Positions 9,322 through 18,638 of a stretch of DNA of 64,000 nucleotides are shown here, in pieces. The notes below the pieces were generated by a model. That model was not told the DNA's origin, ran no database searches, and saw only the letters and a list, made by a program, of their open reading frames with translations. Each line of letters begins with the position of its first letter. Position 1 is the first letter of the stretch. The stretch is from contig CAVUFS010000001.1 in assembly GCA_963740675.1 (NCBI GenBank), positions 682,001 through 746,000 on the forward strand, read 5' to 3'. This stretch comes from CAIKMD01 sp963740675. Lineage in GTDB: Bacteria; Pseudomonadota; Alphaproteobacteria; ATCC43930; CGMCC-115725. The translations under genes were made by a program, and so were the position numbers.

Positions 9322-10014
9322 TTACCGAGCGATCCAGGCCACGGCCACGACGTAGCTTCCGAGCGTTGCGAAGCGGCCCACGAAGGCTCTCGCTCCGCAC
9401 AGCGAGGGGCGCTTCGGTTCCATCAGGCGCGCCTTGAAGCGATCGCTCGTCGGATTCACCGCTACCCGCACGTCCTGGAAGTCGAGAAATGCCCGCGTCG
9501 TCGGAAAATAGGCCTTAAAAAAGGCCTCTTTAGCGACGAAGCGCAACAGCGTCAGGTCGACGGTGCCGCCGGTCTCGTCGAGGTCAATCTCGTCGGGGCG
9601 GCAGATGAGGGGTGTAAGTCCGGGCTGCAGCCGAGCGATCTCCTCGATGTCGATACCGATCCCGACGAGGTCGCGCGCGCGCCCGACAAGCGCGACGCAC
9701 AGCCCTCCCGCATGGCTGATCGTCCCGACGAAGCCCTCGGGCCATTGCGGCACCCGGTCGGAGTCCGGGGGGAGGCTGGTCGCGACGCAGCCGAGGCGCG
9801 CGAGTGCCTCGCGAGCAAGGCGGCGACCCGTCGTGAACTCGTCGCGGCGGCGCGCGACGGCTCGGGCGATTGCTGCCTCCTCTCCAGCGTCGAAGGCAGC
9901 CGACGGCCCGATGCGATCCACCGCGACGGCGGTACCCTTCGGCGTCATCGCCGCGATCCAGGCGGCAATACGCTTGGGCGCGTCGCCTTTGTCGGATACT
10001 GCGCTCGTGGTCAT
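9322..10014 (-). CDS. 4'-phosphopantetheinyl transferase (Sfp/EntD-like)
   Basis: 230 residues. It transfers phosphopantetheine from CoA to the serine of carrier-protein domains and so activates the two PCPs encoded upstream. Signature elements in order: RRLAREAL, PQWPEGFVGTISHAGG, GIGIDIEEI with the Mg-binding Asp/Glu, and RFVAKEAFFKAY with the catalytic Glu-Lys pair. Its ATG overlaps the stop of a 55-codon frame (ATGA at 10014-10011). It is the last gene of the minus-strand NRPS operon, which supports a dedicated role there. Confidence 0.93.
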   Translation of the reverse strand: MTTSAVSDKGDAPKRIAAWIAAMTPKGTAVAVDRIGPSAAFDAGEEAAIARAVARRRDEFTTGRRLAREALARLGCVATSLPPDSDRVPQWPEGFVGTISHAGGLCVALVGRARDLVGIGIDIEEIARLQPGLTPLICRPDEIDLDETGGTVDLTLLRFVAKEAFFKAYFPTTRAFLDFQDVRVAVNPTSDRFKARLMEPKRPSLCGARAFVGRFATLGSYVVAVAWIAR

Positions 10015-10178
10015 CGCTGCTGGTCCCTCGGCACCGCTACGCGCCGTGAGGGGGCTTCATTTTCGCGCTCGGCAGAGTCGACATCGAGCATTGCCAGCAC
10101 GATTTCCACGCTGACCAGCGGCCGCTCACTGACGGGCATGGCCGCGACGCTTCGGACGGCGGAAATCGCGATACTCAT
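10011..10178 (-). CDS. Possible small ORF between NRPS and phosphopantetheinyl transferase
   Basis: 55 codons, MSIAISAVRSVAAMPVSERP at the start, ending in a basic tail. Its stop overlaps the start of the transferase gene (ATGA), which suggests translational coupling. The ribosome site is poor and I recognise no family; it is not an MbtH-like protein. It could be a genuine small protein or merely a leader that carries ribosomes to the transferase. Confidence 0.35.
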   Translation of the reverse strand: MSIAISAVRSVAAMPVSERPLVSVEIVLAMLDVDSAERENEAPSRRVAVPRDQQR

Positions 10179-10283
10179 GAAAGTCTAATTACCGCTTTGC
10201 AAAGCGGTGTCAGGTGACCAACCTAAAAGCTCGTGGACGAGATAATGGCCGTTTTCCGTTTCGGGCTCGCGCACTGCACCGGA

Positions 10284-13200
10284 TTAAGTCGCGGCAAGGC
10301 ACCGGCTGAACTGCGCTGCCAGCGTCGCCACATAGGGCTTTTCCATAATCGTGCCGTGATCGCCCTCGATCTCGAATTCCTCAATCGCGTTCACGGCGCG
10401 CCGCCAAATCGGCACTGGATCGCAGGTTCCGAATCGCGGCCCGCGGACGCGGAAGATGCTTAGCTTGCCATCAAAGGGTTTCGGCCTGAACGAAACGAAT
10501 TCACGCGCGCCGATCTCATACATTTGACGATAACGTTCGGCCATCGGTCCGCTCAACCCGTCGAGATCGTCGAAATCGCGGCGCCATTCGAGCCACAAGA
10601 GCAAGCGATGCCCCAGCTCAAAGAGCTTGCTCACGAGATAGGGCGGGATCGCCCGCACCGGCAGCGCGCGCAGCTCGCCGAACACGTGCCGCATAAACAG
10701 CATGCGATAGGCGAGTTGGTCCCGCCACGGTAGGTAGCGTGCATAAAGATCGGTTTCGAACACCGCAAGCAAGTCAACGGCATCACCTTGCGCGCGCAGC
10801 CAACACGCCATCTCAAAAGCAACTGCGCCCCCAAATGAATAGCCGGCGAGCGCATAGGGTCCCGTCGGCTGCACACTCCGAATAGCCTTGATATAGGCCT
10901 CGACCATCTCGGCGATGTTGCCGTGCGGCTCTTGCTGTGGATCCGCGCCGCGGGCCTGGATCGCATAAATCGGCCGCGTGGTGCTAAGCCGCTCGGCCAG
11001 CTCCTTGAGTTGCAACACATTGCCGAAGATGCCGTGGACGATGAAGACCGGCCGGTCAGTTCCAGGCCGCAGGCGGACAAGGTGAGAGAATGTAGGCCTG
11101 CGTTCTGACCGCAACCACTGCGCCAGGCTGGCGATCGTCGGCGCGCGAAAGAGCGCGGCCAGCGGCAGCTGATATCCCAGGTCCGTCTGGATTTGCGCGA
11201 CAAGGATGCTGGCGAGCAGCGAGTGACCGCCAAGATCGAAGAAATTGTCATAGATGCCGACTTTGCCTAAGCCGAGTACGTTCTTCCAAAGAGCCGCGAG
11301 ACCAGCCTCGAGTGCATCACGCGGTTCTACGCCGTCGGCAGGGCAAGAGATTTGCGGCTCGGGTAGCTGCTTGCGGTCGATCTTGCCGTTGGGCGTCATC
11401 GGCAAAGTCGGCATGATCACGAAGCCCGTCGGCACCATATAGGCAGGCAGCGTCTGGCGCAGGGATTCTCGGATCGCCGGGATATCCTCATCGCGCAGCG
11501 CCGCACCGCTGAGATAGGCGGTGAGCCGCAATTCAGCGGACCGATCGGCGCTGGTGCCGACCGCACATGCCGTGATGGCGGGGTGGGCGGAGATCGCGCT
11601 TTCAACTTCTTCCAGTGCGACGCGATAGCCACGGATTTTCACCTGGTTGTCGGTGCGGCCGAGAAATTCGATCGTGCCGTCGTGGCGATAGCGAGCGCGA
11701 TCGCCGGTACGATAGAGACGTTCGCCGCCTGGCCAAGCCGCGGTCACGAATTTCTGTGCCGTCAACGTGGGATCGTTGCGGTAGCCGCGTGCCAGCCCGT
11801 CACCTGCGATCATGAGCTCGCCCGGAACCAGATCGGGTACCGGCGCGCCATTCTCATCGAGAATATAGACCTGCGTATTGTCCAAGGGCCGGCCGAGCGG
11901 TACCACCTCATCATCCGCCTCGATCTTGTGCCGCAGGGACCAGATAGTGGTTTCTGTCGGCCCATACATGTTCCAGAGAGCGCCGCAGCGTTTTCGCAGA
12001 GCCGCCGCAAGATCGGGCGCGAGCGCTTCGCCGCCGCACAGAATGCTCAAGCCTGGATCACCGCTCCAGCCGGTGGCAACGAGGCCACGCCAGGTTGCCG
12101 GCGTCGCTTGGATCGTCGTGCAGCCGGAACGTGCGATCAGTGCCGCGAGACGGGCCGGATCGCGTCCTTCTTCGGTAGGAGCAATGACAAGCTTGCCGCC
12201 GCTCACCAGCGGCAGGAAGATTTCCAGCGCAGCAATGTCGAAGGACAGCGTCGTCAGCGCCAGGAATGTATCGCGCTTGCCGAAATCCAGATCGCGCTGG
12301 ATTGCTGCGAGAAGATTGACCACGGAGCGATGCCGAATTTCGACAGCCTTGGGCTTTCCGGTCGAGCCCGACGTGTAGAGTACATAAGCAAGATCGTCGG
12401 GATCGACGATCCGCTCATCATCCGCCACGAACGACGTAATGACATCATCGCACAGAAGCATAGCGGCGTTAGAGGGCGGTAATTTCGCCCTTGCAGCCCG
12501 ATCGGTAAGAATGATGGTCGGCTGCGCATCTTCGAGCAAAAGCCGCAACCGTGCCTCCGGCAGGTCGGGATCGAGCGGCAGATACGCCGCGCCGGTTTTG
12601 AGGATGGCCAACAATCCGGCGACCATCTCGATCGAGCGCTCCAACGCGATTCCGATGACGGCGCCTTTGCCCGCGCCCGCTCGCCCCAGACACCGCGAGA
12701 TCGACGCGGCGCGCTGTATCAGCTCGCGATAGCACAAGGCTTCGTCGCCGCATTCCACGGCAATCGCCTCGGGACGGCGCTGCGCCTGTTCCTCAATCCA
12801 GCTATGGAGGCTGATATTGGGAATGCGTTGTGTCGTCTGATTGCGCTCGTGGATTTCCTGTTGTTCCGCGGAAGTAAGCAACGGAAGCATCGCCAGTGCG
12901 CAATGCGGATCGCGCAGCACGCCTTGGAGCAGCGCCTCCCAATGGCCGATCATGTGACGGATGGTCGTCGCATCGAATAGATCGGACGCGTAGAGAAAGC
13001 GACCGATGATACAATCGGGCTCTTGATCAAGCTCGAGATAGAGATCGAATTTTGCCGCGCCGACCGTTACATCCATCTGGGTCAATGCCCAGCCGTCAGG
13101 AAATTTCGGTGCAGGCGGTTCAATCGAGAACAGTACCTGAAACAGCGGATGGCGGCTGCCGTCGCGCTTCGGTGCGATTTCGCGTACCACGCGGTCGAAC

Positions 13201-14303
13201 GGAACGTTGCTTGCGTCGAGCGCCTCGATCACCGTTGATTGGACCTCGCGCAAATAGTCGAGGAACGACATCGCGCCGCGTGGCTGCGTGCGCAAAGCCA
13301 CGCTGTTCAAAAAATAACCAACGACATTTTCGAGCTCGGGGCGCCGACGCATATCGGTGACCCCGCCAATGACAATGTCCCCCTGTCCCGAATAGCGGTA
13401 GAGGAGGGCCTTGAATGCGGCCAGCAAGATTGCGTAGAGGGTCGCGCCTTCCCGCCGGCTGAGATCTTTGAGGGCGGCTGTCATTTCCGGCGTCAGTCGG
13501 AACGTCTCCATGGCGCCGCAATGGCTCGGTACCGACCGTGGCTTCCGCTTCGTCGGCAGCGTCAATTCCCGCAATTCGCCGGAAAGCTTCGTCCGCCAAT
13601 ATTGCAGCTCACGCGCGATCGCATCGGAGGTAAGCTGATTCTCGCGCCAGACCGCATAATCCCCATATTGCAGCGGTGGTTCGGGCAGACCGAGCTCCTC
13701 CCCACCCACGTAAGCGGCGTAAAGTCGGCAGAGCTCCGGCATGATCAGCCGGTAGATCGACACGCCATCGAAAATGATGTGATGCAGCGTGAGATAGAGC
13801 CGGTGCTTCTCCGGTGCAAGCCGCACGATCGTCGCGCGCAGCATCGGCGCCTGTGTAAGATCGAAGGGTTTCAGCGCATCTTCCGTGGCGATGCGCAAAG
13901 CGGCGGCTTCGCGCTCCGCCTCGGGCAAATCGCTGACGTCGCGCAGCGGCAAGCTCAGCCGCAGACCCGGATGATCGACCAAACAAGGACCGCCATCACG
14001 CTGCTCGATCGAGCTGCGCCAAATTCCGTGACGGCGCAAAATCTCGTTCAGCGCTTTCTCGAGCGCATCGCGGTCAAACGGTCCGTTGCGATGGATGGTG
14101 ATGGCTTCGTTGTAAAGAGGAACATCAGCCGCCATCGACGCATGAAGCCACACATGCTTCTGCTCGGCAGACAACGGTACCACCCCATCGGATGCATGGG
14201 ACTGCACCCTTGCGCCAGGTTTATCACGCGCGCCGCCAACGCCGCTCAGCAACTCCTCAAGCAGGCAGCGGCGACGCTCTGACAGCGCGACATCGGCGCT
14301 CAT
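10284..14303 (-). CDS. Non-ribosomal peptide synthetase module C-A-PCP-TE, glycine-like specificity
   Basis: 1339 residues from the ATG at 14303, which overlaps the P450 stop (ATGA). Domains: condensation about 40-480 with HHIIFDG at 174-180; adenylation about 495-985 with YTSGSTGKPK (643-652), YGPTETT and YRTGDRARY; PCP about 995-1065 with LGGHSLL and the pantetheine Ser near 1028; thioesterase about 1085-1339 with GYSFGG (Ser near 1156) and a late EGDHG. By alignment to the PheA pocket I read D689, I690, L693, Q732, C756, G758, M779, I787, W788, K974 (DILQCGMIWK), close to the published glycine code DILQLGLIWK. It should condense an upstream aminoacyl-PCP with glycine and release the dipeptide by hydrolysis or cyclisation. 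No epimerase or methyltransferase domain is seen. Confidence 0.93.
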   Translation of the reverse strand: MSADVALSERRRCLLEELLSGVGGARDKPGARVQSHASDGVVPLSAEQKHVWLHASMAADVPLYNEAITIHRNGPFDRDALEKALNEILRRHGIWRSSIEQRDGGPCLVDHPGLRLSLPLRDVSDLPEAEREAAALRIATEDALKPFDLTQAPMLRATIVRLAPEKHRLYLTLHHIIFDGVSIYRLIMPELCRLYAAYVGGEELGLPEPPLQYGDYAVWRENQLTSDAIARELQYWRTKLSGELRELTLPTKRKPRSVPSHCGAMETFRLTPEMTAALKDLSRREGATLYAILLAAFKALLYRYSGQGDIVIGGVTDMRRRPELENVVGYFLNSVALRTQPRGAMSFLDYLREVQSTVIEALDASNVPFDRVVREIAPKRDGSRHPLFQVLFSIEPPAPKFPDGWALTQMDVTVGAAKFDLYLELDQEPDCIIGRFLYASDLFDATTIRHMIGHWEALLQGVLRDPHCALAMLPLLTSAEQQEIHERNQTTQRIPNISLHSWIEEQAQRRPEAIAVECGDEALCYRELIQRAASISRCLGRAGAGKGAVIGIALERSIEMVAGLLAILKTGAAYLPLDPDLPEARLRLLLEDAQPTIILTDRAARAKLPPSNAAMLLCDDVITSFVADDERIVDPDDLAYVLYTSGSTGKPKAVEIRHRSVVNLLAAIQRDLDFGKRDTFLALTTLSFDIAALEIFLPLVSGGKLVIAPTEEGRDPARLAALIARSGCTTIQATPATWRGLVATGWSGDPGLSILCGGEALAPDLAAALRKRCGALWNMYGPTETTIWSLRHKIEADDEVVPLGRPLDNTQVYILDENGAPVPDLVPGELMIAGDGLARGYRNDPTLTAQKFVTAAWPGGERLYRTGDRARYRHDGTIEFLGRTDNQVKIRGYRVALEEVESAISAHPAITACAVGTSADRSAELRLTAYLSGAALRDEDIPAIRESLRQTLPAYMVPTGFVIMPTLPMTPNGKIDRKQLPEPQISCPADGVEPRDALEAGLAALWKNVLGLGKVGIYDNFFDLGGHSLLASILVAQIQTDLGYQLPLAALFRAPTIASLAQWLRSERRPTFSHLVRLRPGTDRPVFIVHGIFGNVLQLKELAERLSTTRPIYAIQARGADPQQEPHGNIAEMVEAYIKAIRSVQPTGPYALAGYSFGGAVAFEMACWLRAQGDAVDLLAVFETDLYARYLPWRDQLAYRMLFMRHVFGELRALPVRAIPPYLVSKLFELGHRLLLWLEWRRDFDDLDGLSGPMAERYRQMYEIGAREFVSFRPKPFDGKLSIFRVRGPRFGTCDPVPIWRRAVNAIEEFEIEGDHGTIMEKPYVATLAAQFSRCLAAT

Positions 14304-15551
14304 GATCGGGACTCCCCGAACGTTACCGGCAAAGCGATCAAGCCGCGCAGCCCTAAATTCTGCCGCCAGACCAGTGGCCCCTGTTCGAGCGCGAGATTCG
14401 GCAGGCGGCGCAGCAAGCTCGAGAATGCGACTTGGCTTTCGATCCGTGCCAGCGGCGCGCCGAAGCAGAAATGTGCCGCCCAACCAAAGGCGACGTGCCG
14501 GTTGTCCTTGCGGGTAAGATCGAGCCGATCCGGATCGGGGAAACGCGCCGGATCACGATTGGCCGCCGCCATCACCGCCATCACCGCATCGCGCTTCTTG
14601 ATCGGCTTATCGCCGAGCATCAGATCCTCGGGCGCGAGCCGTGCCGTATGCTGGCTTGGGCTTTCGTAGCGCAGCAACTCTTCGACGGCCGGCTCGATGA
14701 TCGAAGGATCGTCGCGAAGCTGGGCCAGCGCGGCCGGATTGCGGATGAGCGTCAGCAGGCCGTTGCCGATCAGATTCGTGGTGGTCTCCTGCCCGCCCAC
14801 CATCGTGACGATAATGTTGGCGATGACTTCGTCTTCGGTGAGACGCGAGCCGCCCTCCGACGCATTTACCAAAAGCTGGACCAGGCCATTGCGCGGATGG
14901 CGTTCCTGCTCGCGGATCGCCTCACGGAAATAGCGGGTCATCTCGTTGACACTGCGCAACACACAGCTGACGCGATCGGGATTGTGCTGGAAATTGCCCA
15001 ACATCTCGGCAAAATCGGCGGACCAGCTCTTTAACTGTTGATGATCGCTGGTCGGCACGCCGAGAAGCTCCGCCGTCACGATCGCCGGCAGCGGCGCGGC
15101 AAAATCCGCGATCACATCCATGCGCCGTTGCGGCAAAACCTGGTCGATCAAATCGTCGGCTATTTCCTGGATATGCTGACGGAGATGATCGACGCGGCGC
15201 GAGGTGAAAGCGCTCGAACAAAGACCGCGCAGCCGCGTATGCGCAGGCGCGTCCATGAACAGCATCTGCCGGACCATGACCTCGGCGACCGGTTGTAGCG
15301 ATTCGAGTTCTCATCGCCGCCAGTTGCTCCGGCGTGGGCGTACGATTGGCGGAGAATTTATGGAGGACGGTGAGGACGCCGGCGTAGTTCGTGACTACCC
15401 AGGCATGAAGAAACGGATCCCAGGCGACCGGGTCCCATTCGCGAAGCCGGCGATAGAGCGGGTAAGGATCGGCAAGAATATCGGGATCGAGCAACTGATA
15501 GAGGCTCGGTTGCCCGTCGAGTACGGAGCCTGTCGAAACTGTTGCGCACAT
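14300..15551 (-). CDS. Cytochrome P450 of the NRPS operon, frameshifted
   Basis: Soluble bacterial P450 of about 416 residues if one extra base near 15300-15310 is ignored. The N-terminal frame from ATG 15551 (MCATVSTGSV...LLDPDILADPYPLYRRL...FSANRTPTPEQLAAM) passes directly into ESLQPVAEVMVRQMLFMDAPAHTRLRG in the next frame. Motifs: I-helix GGQETTTN, ExxR in EELLRYESP, heme loop FGWAAHFCFGAPLAR with the Cys ligand. Standalone A-PCP plus P450 is the known arrangement for beta-hydroxylation of PCP-bound amino acids (NovH/NovI, NikP1/NikQ), so hydroxylation of leucyl-PCP is the likely role. It starts 26 bases after the A-PCP gene and overlaps the next NRPS gene. An ATG at 15277 would miss the first 90 residues. 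Confidence 0.85.
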
Positions 15552-15577
15552 GAGAATATTCGCCAGGGACCTACGCT

Positions 15578-17443
15578 CTAATGTGCCAGTCTTTCCTGAA
15601 GTTCCTCGTCGCTCATTCCCGCCACCATGTTCATCACGATCTCCTCAACTCTTGTGGCGAGGTTTTGAATCGTTTGCGCTTCGAATAAATCACGCAGTGT
15701 CAGCTCCGCGCCGAACGCGTCGCGCAAGCGCAGCACGAGCTGCATTCCAAGCAGAGAATGGCCACCGAGCAGGAAGAAATTGTCGTCGATGCCGACAGCC
15801 TTGACATCGAGCAACTCTTCGACAATCGAAGCGACCCGGCTCTCGACCGCAGAGTTCGGGGCGCGATAACGCGTGCTCGCGAGTGTATTCACTGGGCTCG
15901 GCGCGGGGAGCGCCGATTTATCGAGCTTGCCGTTCGCTGTCAGAGGCAGCGAAACAATGCGCACGAAGGTCGCGGGCAGCATGTAGTTCGGCAAGCGCGA
16001 CGCCAGGAAATCTCGCAATTCGCCGGCGCGTGGCGCGTCTTGTGTCGCAGGCACGATGTAGGCGATGAGACGTTTGTCCATGCCTTCGCCTTCGGCGATA
16101 ACAGCGCTTTGCATGACCTCGGGGTGATACAAAAGCGCGGCCGATATCTCGTCGGGTTCGACGCGATGACCGCGGATCTTGATCTGGTTGTCGCAGCGCC
16201 CGTGGAAAGCAATCTCGCCTTCGGCCGTCCAGCAACCGAGGTCGCCGGTGCGATAGTACCGCTTCGAGACGCCGCCGTTACCGGGCAGCGCCAAAGTCAG
16301 AAATCGTTCTTTGCTCTGTTGCGGACGATAGCGATAGCCGCGCGCGACGCCTGCGCCACCGACATAAATTTCGCCGACTTCACCCACAGGTACAGGCTTG
16401 CCCTGCTGATCGAGGATGACGATCTCGGTATCAGCAATCGGCTTGCCGATCGTCGGCAAAGCCGAGGACGGATGTTCCGCCGTCACATTGCCCGACGTCG
16501 CGACGACCGTGCATTCGGTCGGACCGTAATTATTGACGACCCGGAAAGGCAGCCCGGACTTCGGCCCCAAATGGAGGGTGTCCCCACCGACCAGCAGGGT
16601 GCGAAGTGCTGTCTGGGCCGGCCACGTTGCGGTGATCAGCGCCTCTGCAAGAGGCGTCGGTGCAAAGGCGATCGTGATCGACTGTTCGACAAGCCAAGCG
16701 CGCAAGATTTCCGCCGAGCTGCGAATAATCGAGTCTTCGGGCAGATGGATGCAGGCGCCGACAGCGAGATATGGAAACAATTCCCAAATCGACGCGTCGA
16801 AGCCGAGACCCGCGATCCAGCTCGCCTGGTCCCGCGCCGAGATATCGAACGCATGATGATGCCACGTAACGAGATGGAGAAGATTGCGATGTGTGATCTC
16901 GACGCCCTTCGGCTCGCCGGTCGAGCCAGAAGTATAAATAATATAAGCAAGGTCTTCGCTTGCCGGCCTCGGCAGCGTCCGCTGCGCGGCGTGACGCCGC
17001 GCTTCAGGCGCACTGCTCACGACGATACGGTTTGGTGTGGCTAACTTATCCATAAGCCGAGGCTCGGCGATTACGATCGGCGCGCGCGCATCCTCCAGCA
17101 CACGGCAAAGCCGTTCGGATGGCCAATCGGGATCGAGCGGCAAGAAGCAGCTCCCGGCGCGCAACGCGCCGAGCATGGCGATGACATGCTCAATCGAGCG
17201 ATCGATGCAAATGCCAATCGGAATGTCGGCGCCCGCGCCAAGCTCGATCAGTTCGGCCGCGAACTCATCGACCGATGTCATCAGAGTGCGATAAGTAATG
17301 TGACGCGAACCGCCCGCCGCGAGCGCCACCGTTTCCGGCCAAGCTCGCGCTACGTCGGCAATCAAATCAATGGCAGAAATCGTCGGGCGAAACGAGGTAA
17401 CGCGAAGCAGCGTATCGTCCGAAAACTGATTATTGATGTGCAT
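15578..17443 (-). CDS. NRPS loading didomain A-PCP, leucine specificity predicted
   Basis: 621 residues from the ATG at 17443 (a GTG sits just before it). About 20 residues precede the adenylation domain, and there is no condensation domain. Core motifs: YTSGSTGEPKG near 170-180, FDASIWELFPY, NNYGPTECT, YYRTGDLG, IKIRGHRVEPDEI, NGKLDKSALP; PCP near 540-600 with LGGHSLL. Pocket residues align as D-A-W-F-L-G-N-V-V-K, identical to the published leucine code DAWFLGNVVK. The C-terminal MSDEELQERLA tail resembles the short acidic helices through which NRPS subunits dock. It should activate leucine, hold it on the PCP for the P450, then pass it to the C domain of the glycine module. First gene of the operon. 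Confidence 0.92.
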   Translation of the reverse strand: MHINNQFSDDTLLRVTSFRPTISAIDLIADVARAWPETVALAAGGSRHITYRTLMTSVDEFAAELIELGAGADIPIGICIDRSIEHVIAMLGALRAGSCFLPLDPDWPSERLCRVLEDARAPIVIAEPRLMDKLATPNRIVVSSAPEARRHAAQRTLPRPASEDLAYIIYTSGSTGEPKGVEITHRNLLHLVTWHHHAFDISARDQASWIAGLGFDASIWELFPYLAVGACIHLPEDSIIRSSAEILRAWLVEQSITIAFAPTPLAEALITATWPAQTALRTLLVGGDTLHLGPKSGLPFRVVNNYGPTECTVVATSGNVTAEHPSSALPTIGKPIADTEIVILDQQGKPVPVGEVGEIYVGGAGVARGYRYRPQQSKERFLTLALPGNGGVSKRYYRTGDLGCWTAEGEIAFHGRCDNQIKIRGHRVEPDEISAALLYHPEVMQSAVIAEGEGMDKRLIAYIVPATQDAPRAGELRDFLASRLPNYMLPATFVRIVSLPLTANGKLDKSALPAPSPVNTLASTRYRAPNSAVESRVASIVEELLDVKAVGIDDNFFLLGGHSLLGMQLVLRLRDAFGAELTLRDLFEAQTIQNLATRVEEIVMNMVAGMSDEELQERLAH

Positions 17444-17497
17444 CACAACAGCCTGCGGTAATCACAAATTTAATCGCAACCGCCCGCTGTAGATGCA

Positions 17498-17920
17498 ATG
17501 TTCCATAAGGGTAAACAGCGAGAAATTGTGATTACCCCAGAAGGATTCACGCATGGGGCGAATGATTCGGTCATGCTAGGCGCAGGCCGCAATACTTTCC
17601 AAAGCGACGTCGGCGGTGTGCGCGTGAACATCAAAAAAGGCGCAAGAAAGCGCACCCCGATCCGACGCCCGACGGCATTCTCGTGGCGGTGCGCGAAGGG
17701 CGCTGGAACCATCTTCGAGATCGCCAATACGGCGACGCGCTATCCCTTCGTCGACCTCTGCAATTTTTCGACGAGCAATTGCGGATCAACAGGCGGTCTT
17801 GCTGCCGATACTGGCGGCAATCTATTCGGCACGAGCACGGGTGACGGCCGGAGCGACAGCGTCTTCGAGTTGGGCAACATCGGCCTCGAGAGAGGCTGCA
17901 AGCCAGGAAATCACGGCTAA
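17498..17920 (+). pseudogene. Remnant of a GloVer-repeat (choice-of-anchor) protein
   Basis: From about 17699 the frame reads GAGTIFEI, then GGLAADTGGNLFGTSTGDG and SVFEL. This is the period of tandem-repeat proteins whose units read GTVFEL...GLIxDxxGNLFGTT; intact members have many units and a surface anchor. Only about one and a half units survive here, with an unrelated, low-complexity N-terminal extension, so this is most likely a leftover fragment in the promoter region of the NRPS operon rather than a working gene. Confidence 0.55.
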
Positions 17921-18123
17921 ACGGTCGGCTCAATCTGTTGTTTCAGCACGCGTAGTGCATCTTGGCTCGTGAGCGACGCTTTGATGCTGTCGACGATCAA
18001 GGCGAGCATAATCACTATGCCGAGGACGAGCGCCACGCATGCGCTCCCGCCGAGACCGTAAGCTCCTCCGACAATCAAAATAAATGCGATGATGCCCGTC
18101 ATGGCGCTGAAAAATGCTTTCAT
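17917..18123 (-). CDS. Small membrane protein, two predicted helices
   Basis: 68 residues. The ATG at 18123 is preceded by GGAGGGG. Two hydrophobic stretches (about 8-25 and 28-47) are followed by a short polar tail (DSIKASLTSQDALRVLKQQI). No family is recognised. It is transcribed toward, and overlaps by four bases, the GloVer remnant. Confidence 0.65.
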   Translation of the reverse strand: MKAFFSAMTGIIAFILIVGGAYGLGGSACVALVLGIVIMLALIVDSIKASLTSQDALRVLKQQIEPTV

Positions 18124-18638
18124 CGGTTCCCCCTCCGCTTCGCCAGTTTCATACCCGGCGCTTTTAATGTCTCCACATCTTTCGCAACCGTTCTCGGCGG
18201 CGTTCTTCGTCTCGACCGCCCGCAACTACCCGCAACGCGCGCCAATATACGACCATCGCGTTATGCCAAGCGATTCGGGCTCTAAGGGCTAGGAGCTTGA
18301 GCCAGAAAGGCGCTCGGGGCATTCACCGGCGGCCTTTTCGGTGCAGTGAGGCGAAAGTCATAAGCCGTCTCCAACTAAGGGCCTCACTGTTAACCAAGCT
18401 TTCCTAACGAAAGATTAAAGCCTAGCGAGCTGTTAACGCTTCGCCTTCCGCTTCGCCAGTCTGACGCCGGCACCGCCGCCGTTCTCGGGAATGAACTCAA
18501 CTCCGGCTTATTCTAATGCCTTTATCGCCTGGTGGCTGCGGATTAGGCGCTGGCCGACCGATACCAAAGTTCGAGGTATTCATTCGGGCGCTGGTGCATA
18601 CTCAAGCTGGAAAGATACGCTGGCGGGAGCGGGCTCGC
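18124..18638. other. Intergenic region with a short gene 3'-end remnant
   Basis: About 500 bases upstream of the histidine kinase. On the minus strand, 18432-18500 encodes FIPENGGGAGVRLAKRKAKR before a stop but has no upstream coding continuation, so it looks like the tail of a lost gene. A related CCGCTTCGCCAGT word recurs near 18136 and 18450. Nothing else is recognised. Confidence 0.35.

Noticed and set aside
13239..14282. 347-residue open frame opposite the condensation domain
   Set aside because: Antisense of a domain with intact HHxxxDG; no recognisable protein.
15758..17044. 428-residue open frame opposite the A-PCP gene
   Set aside because: Antisense shadow of the adenylation domain with no conserved motif.
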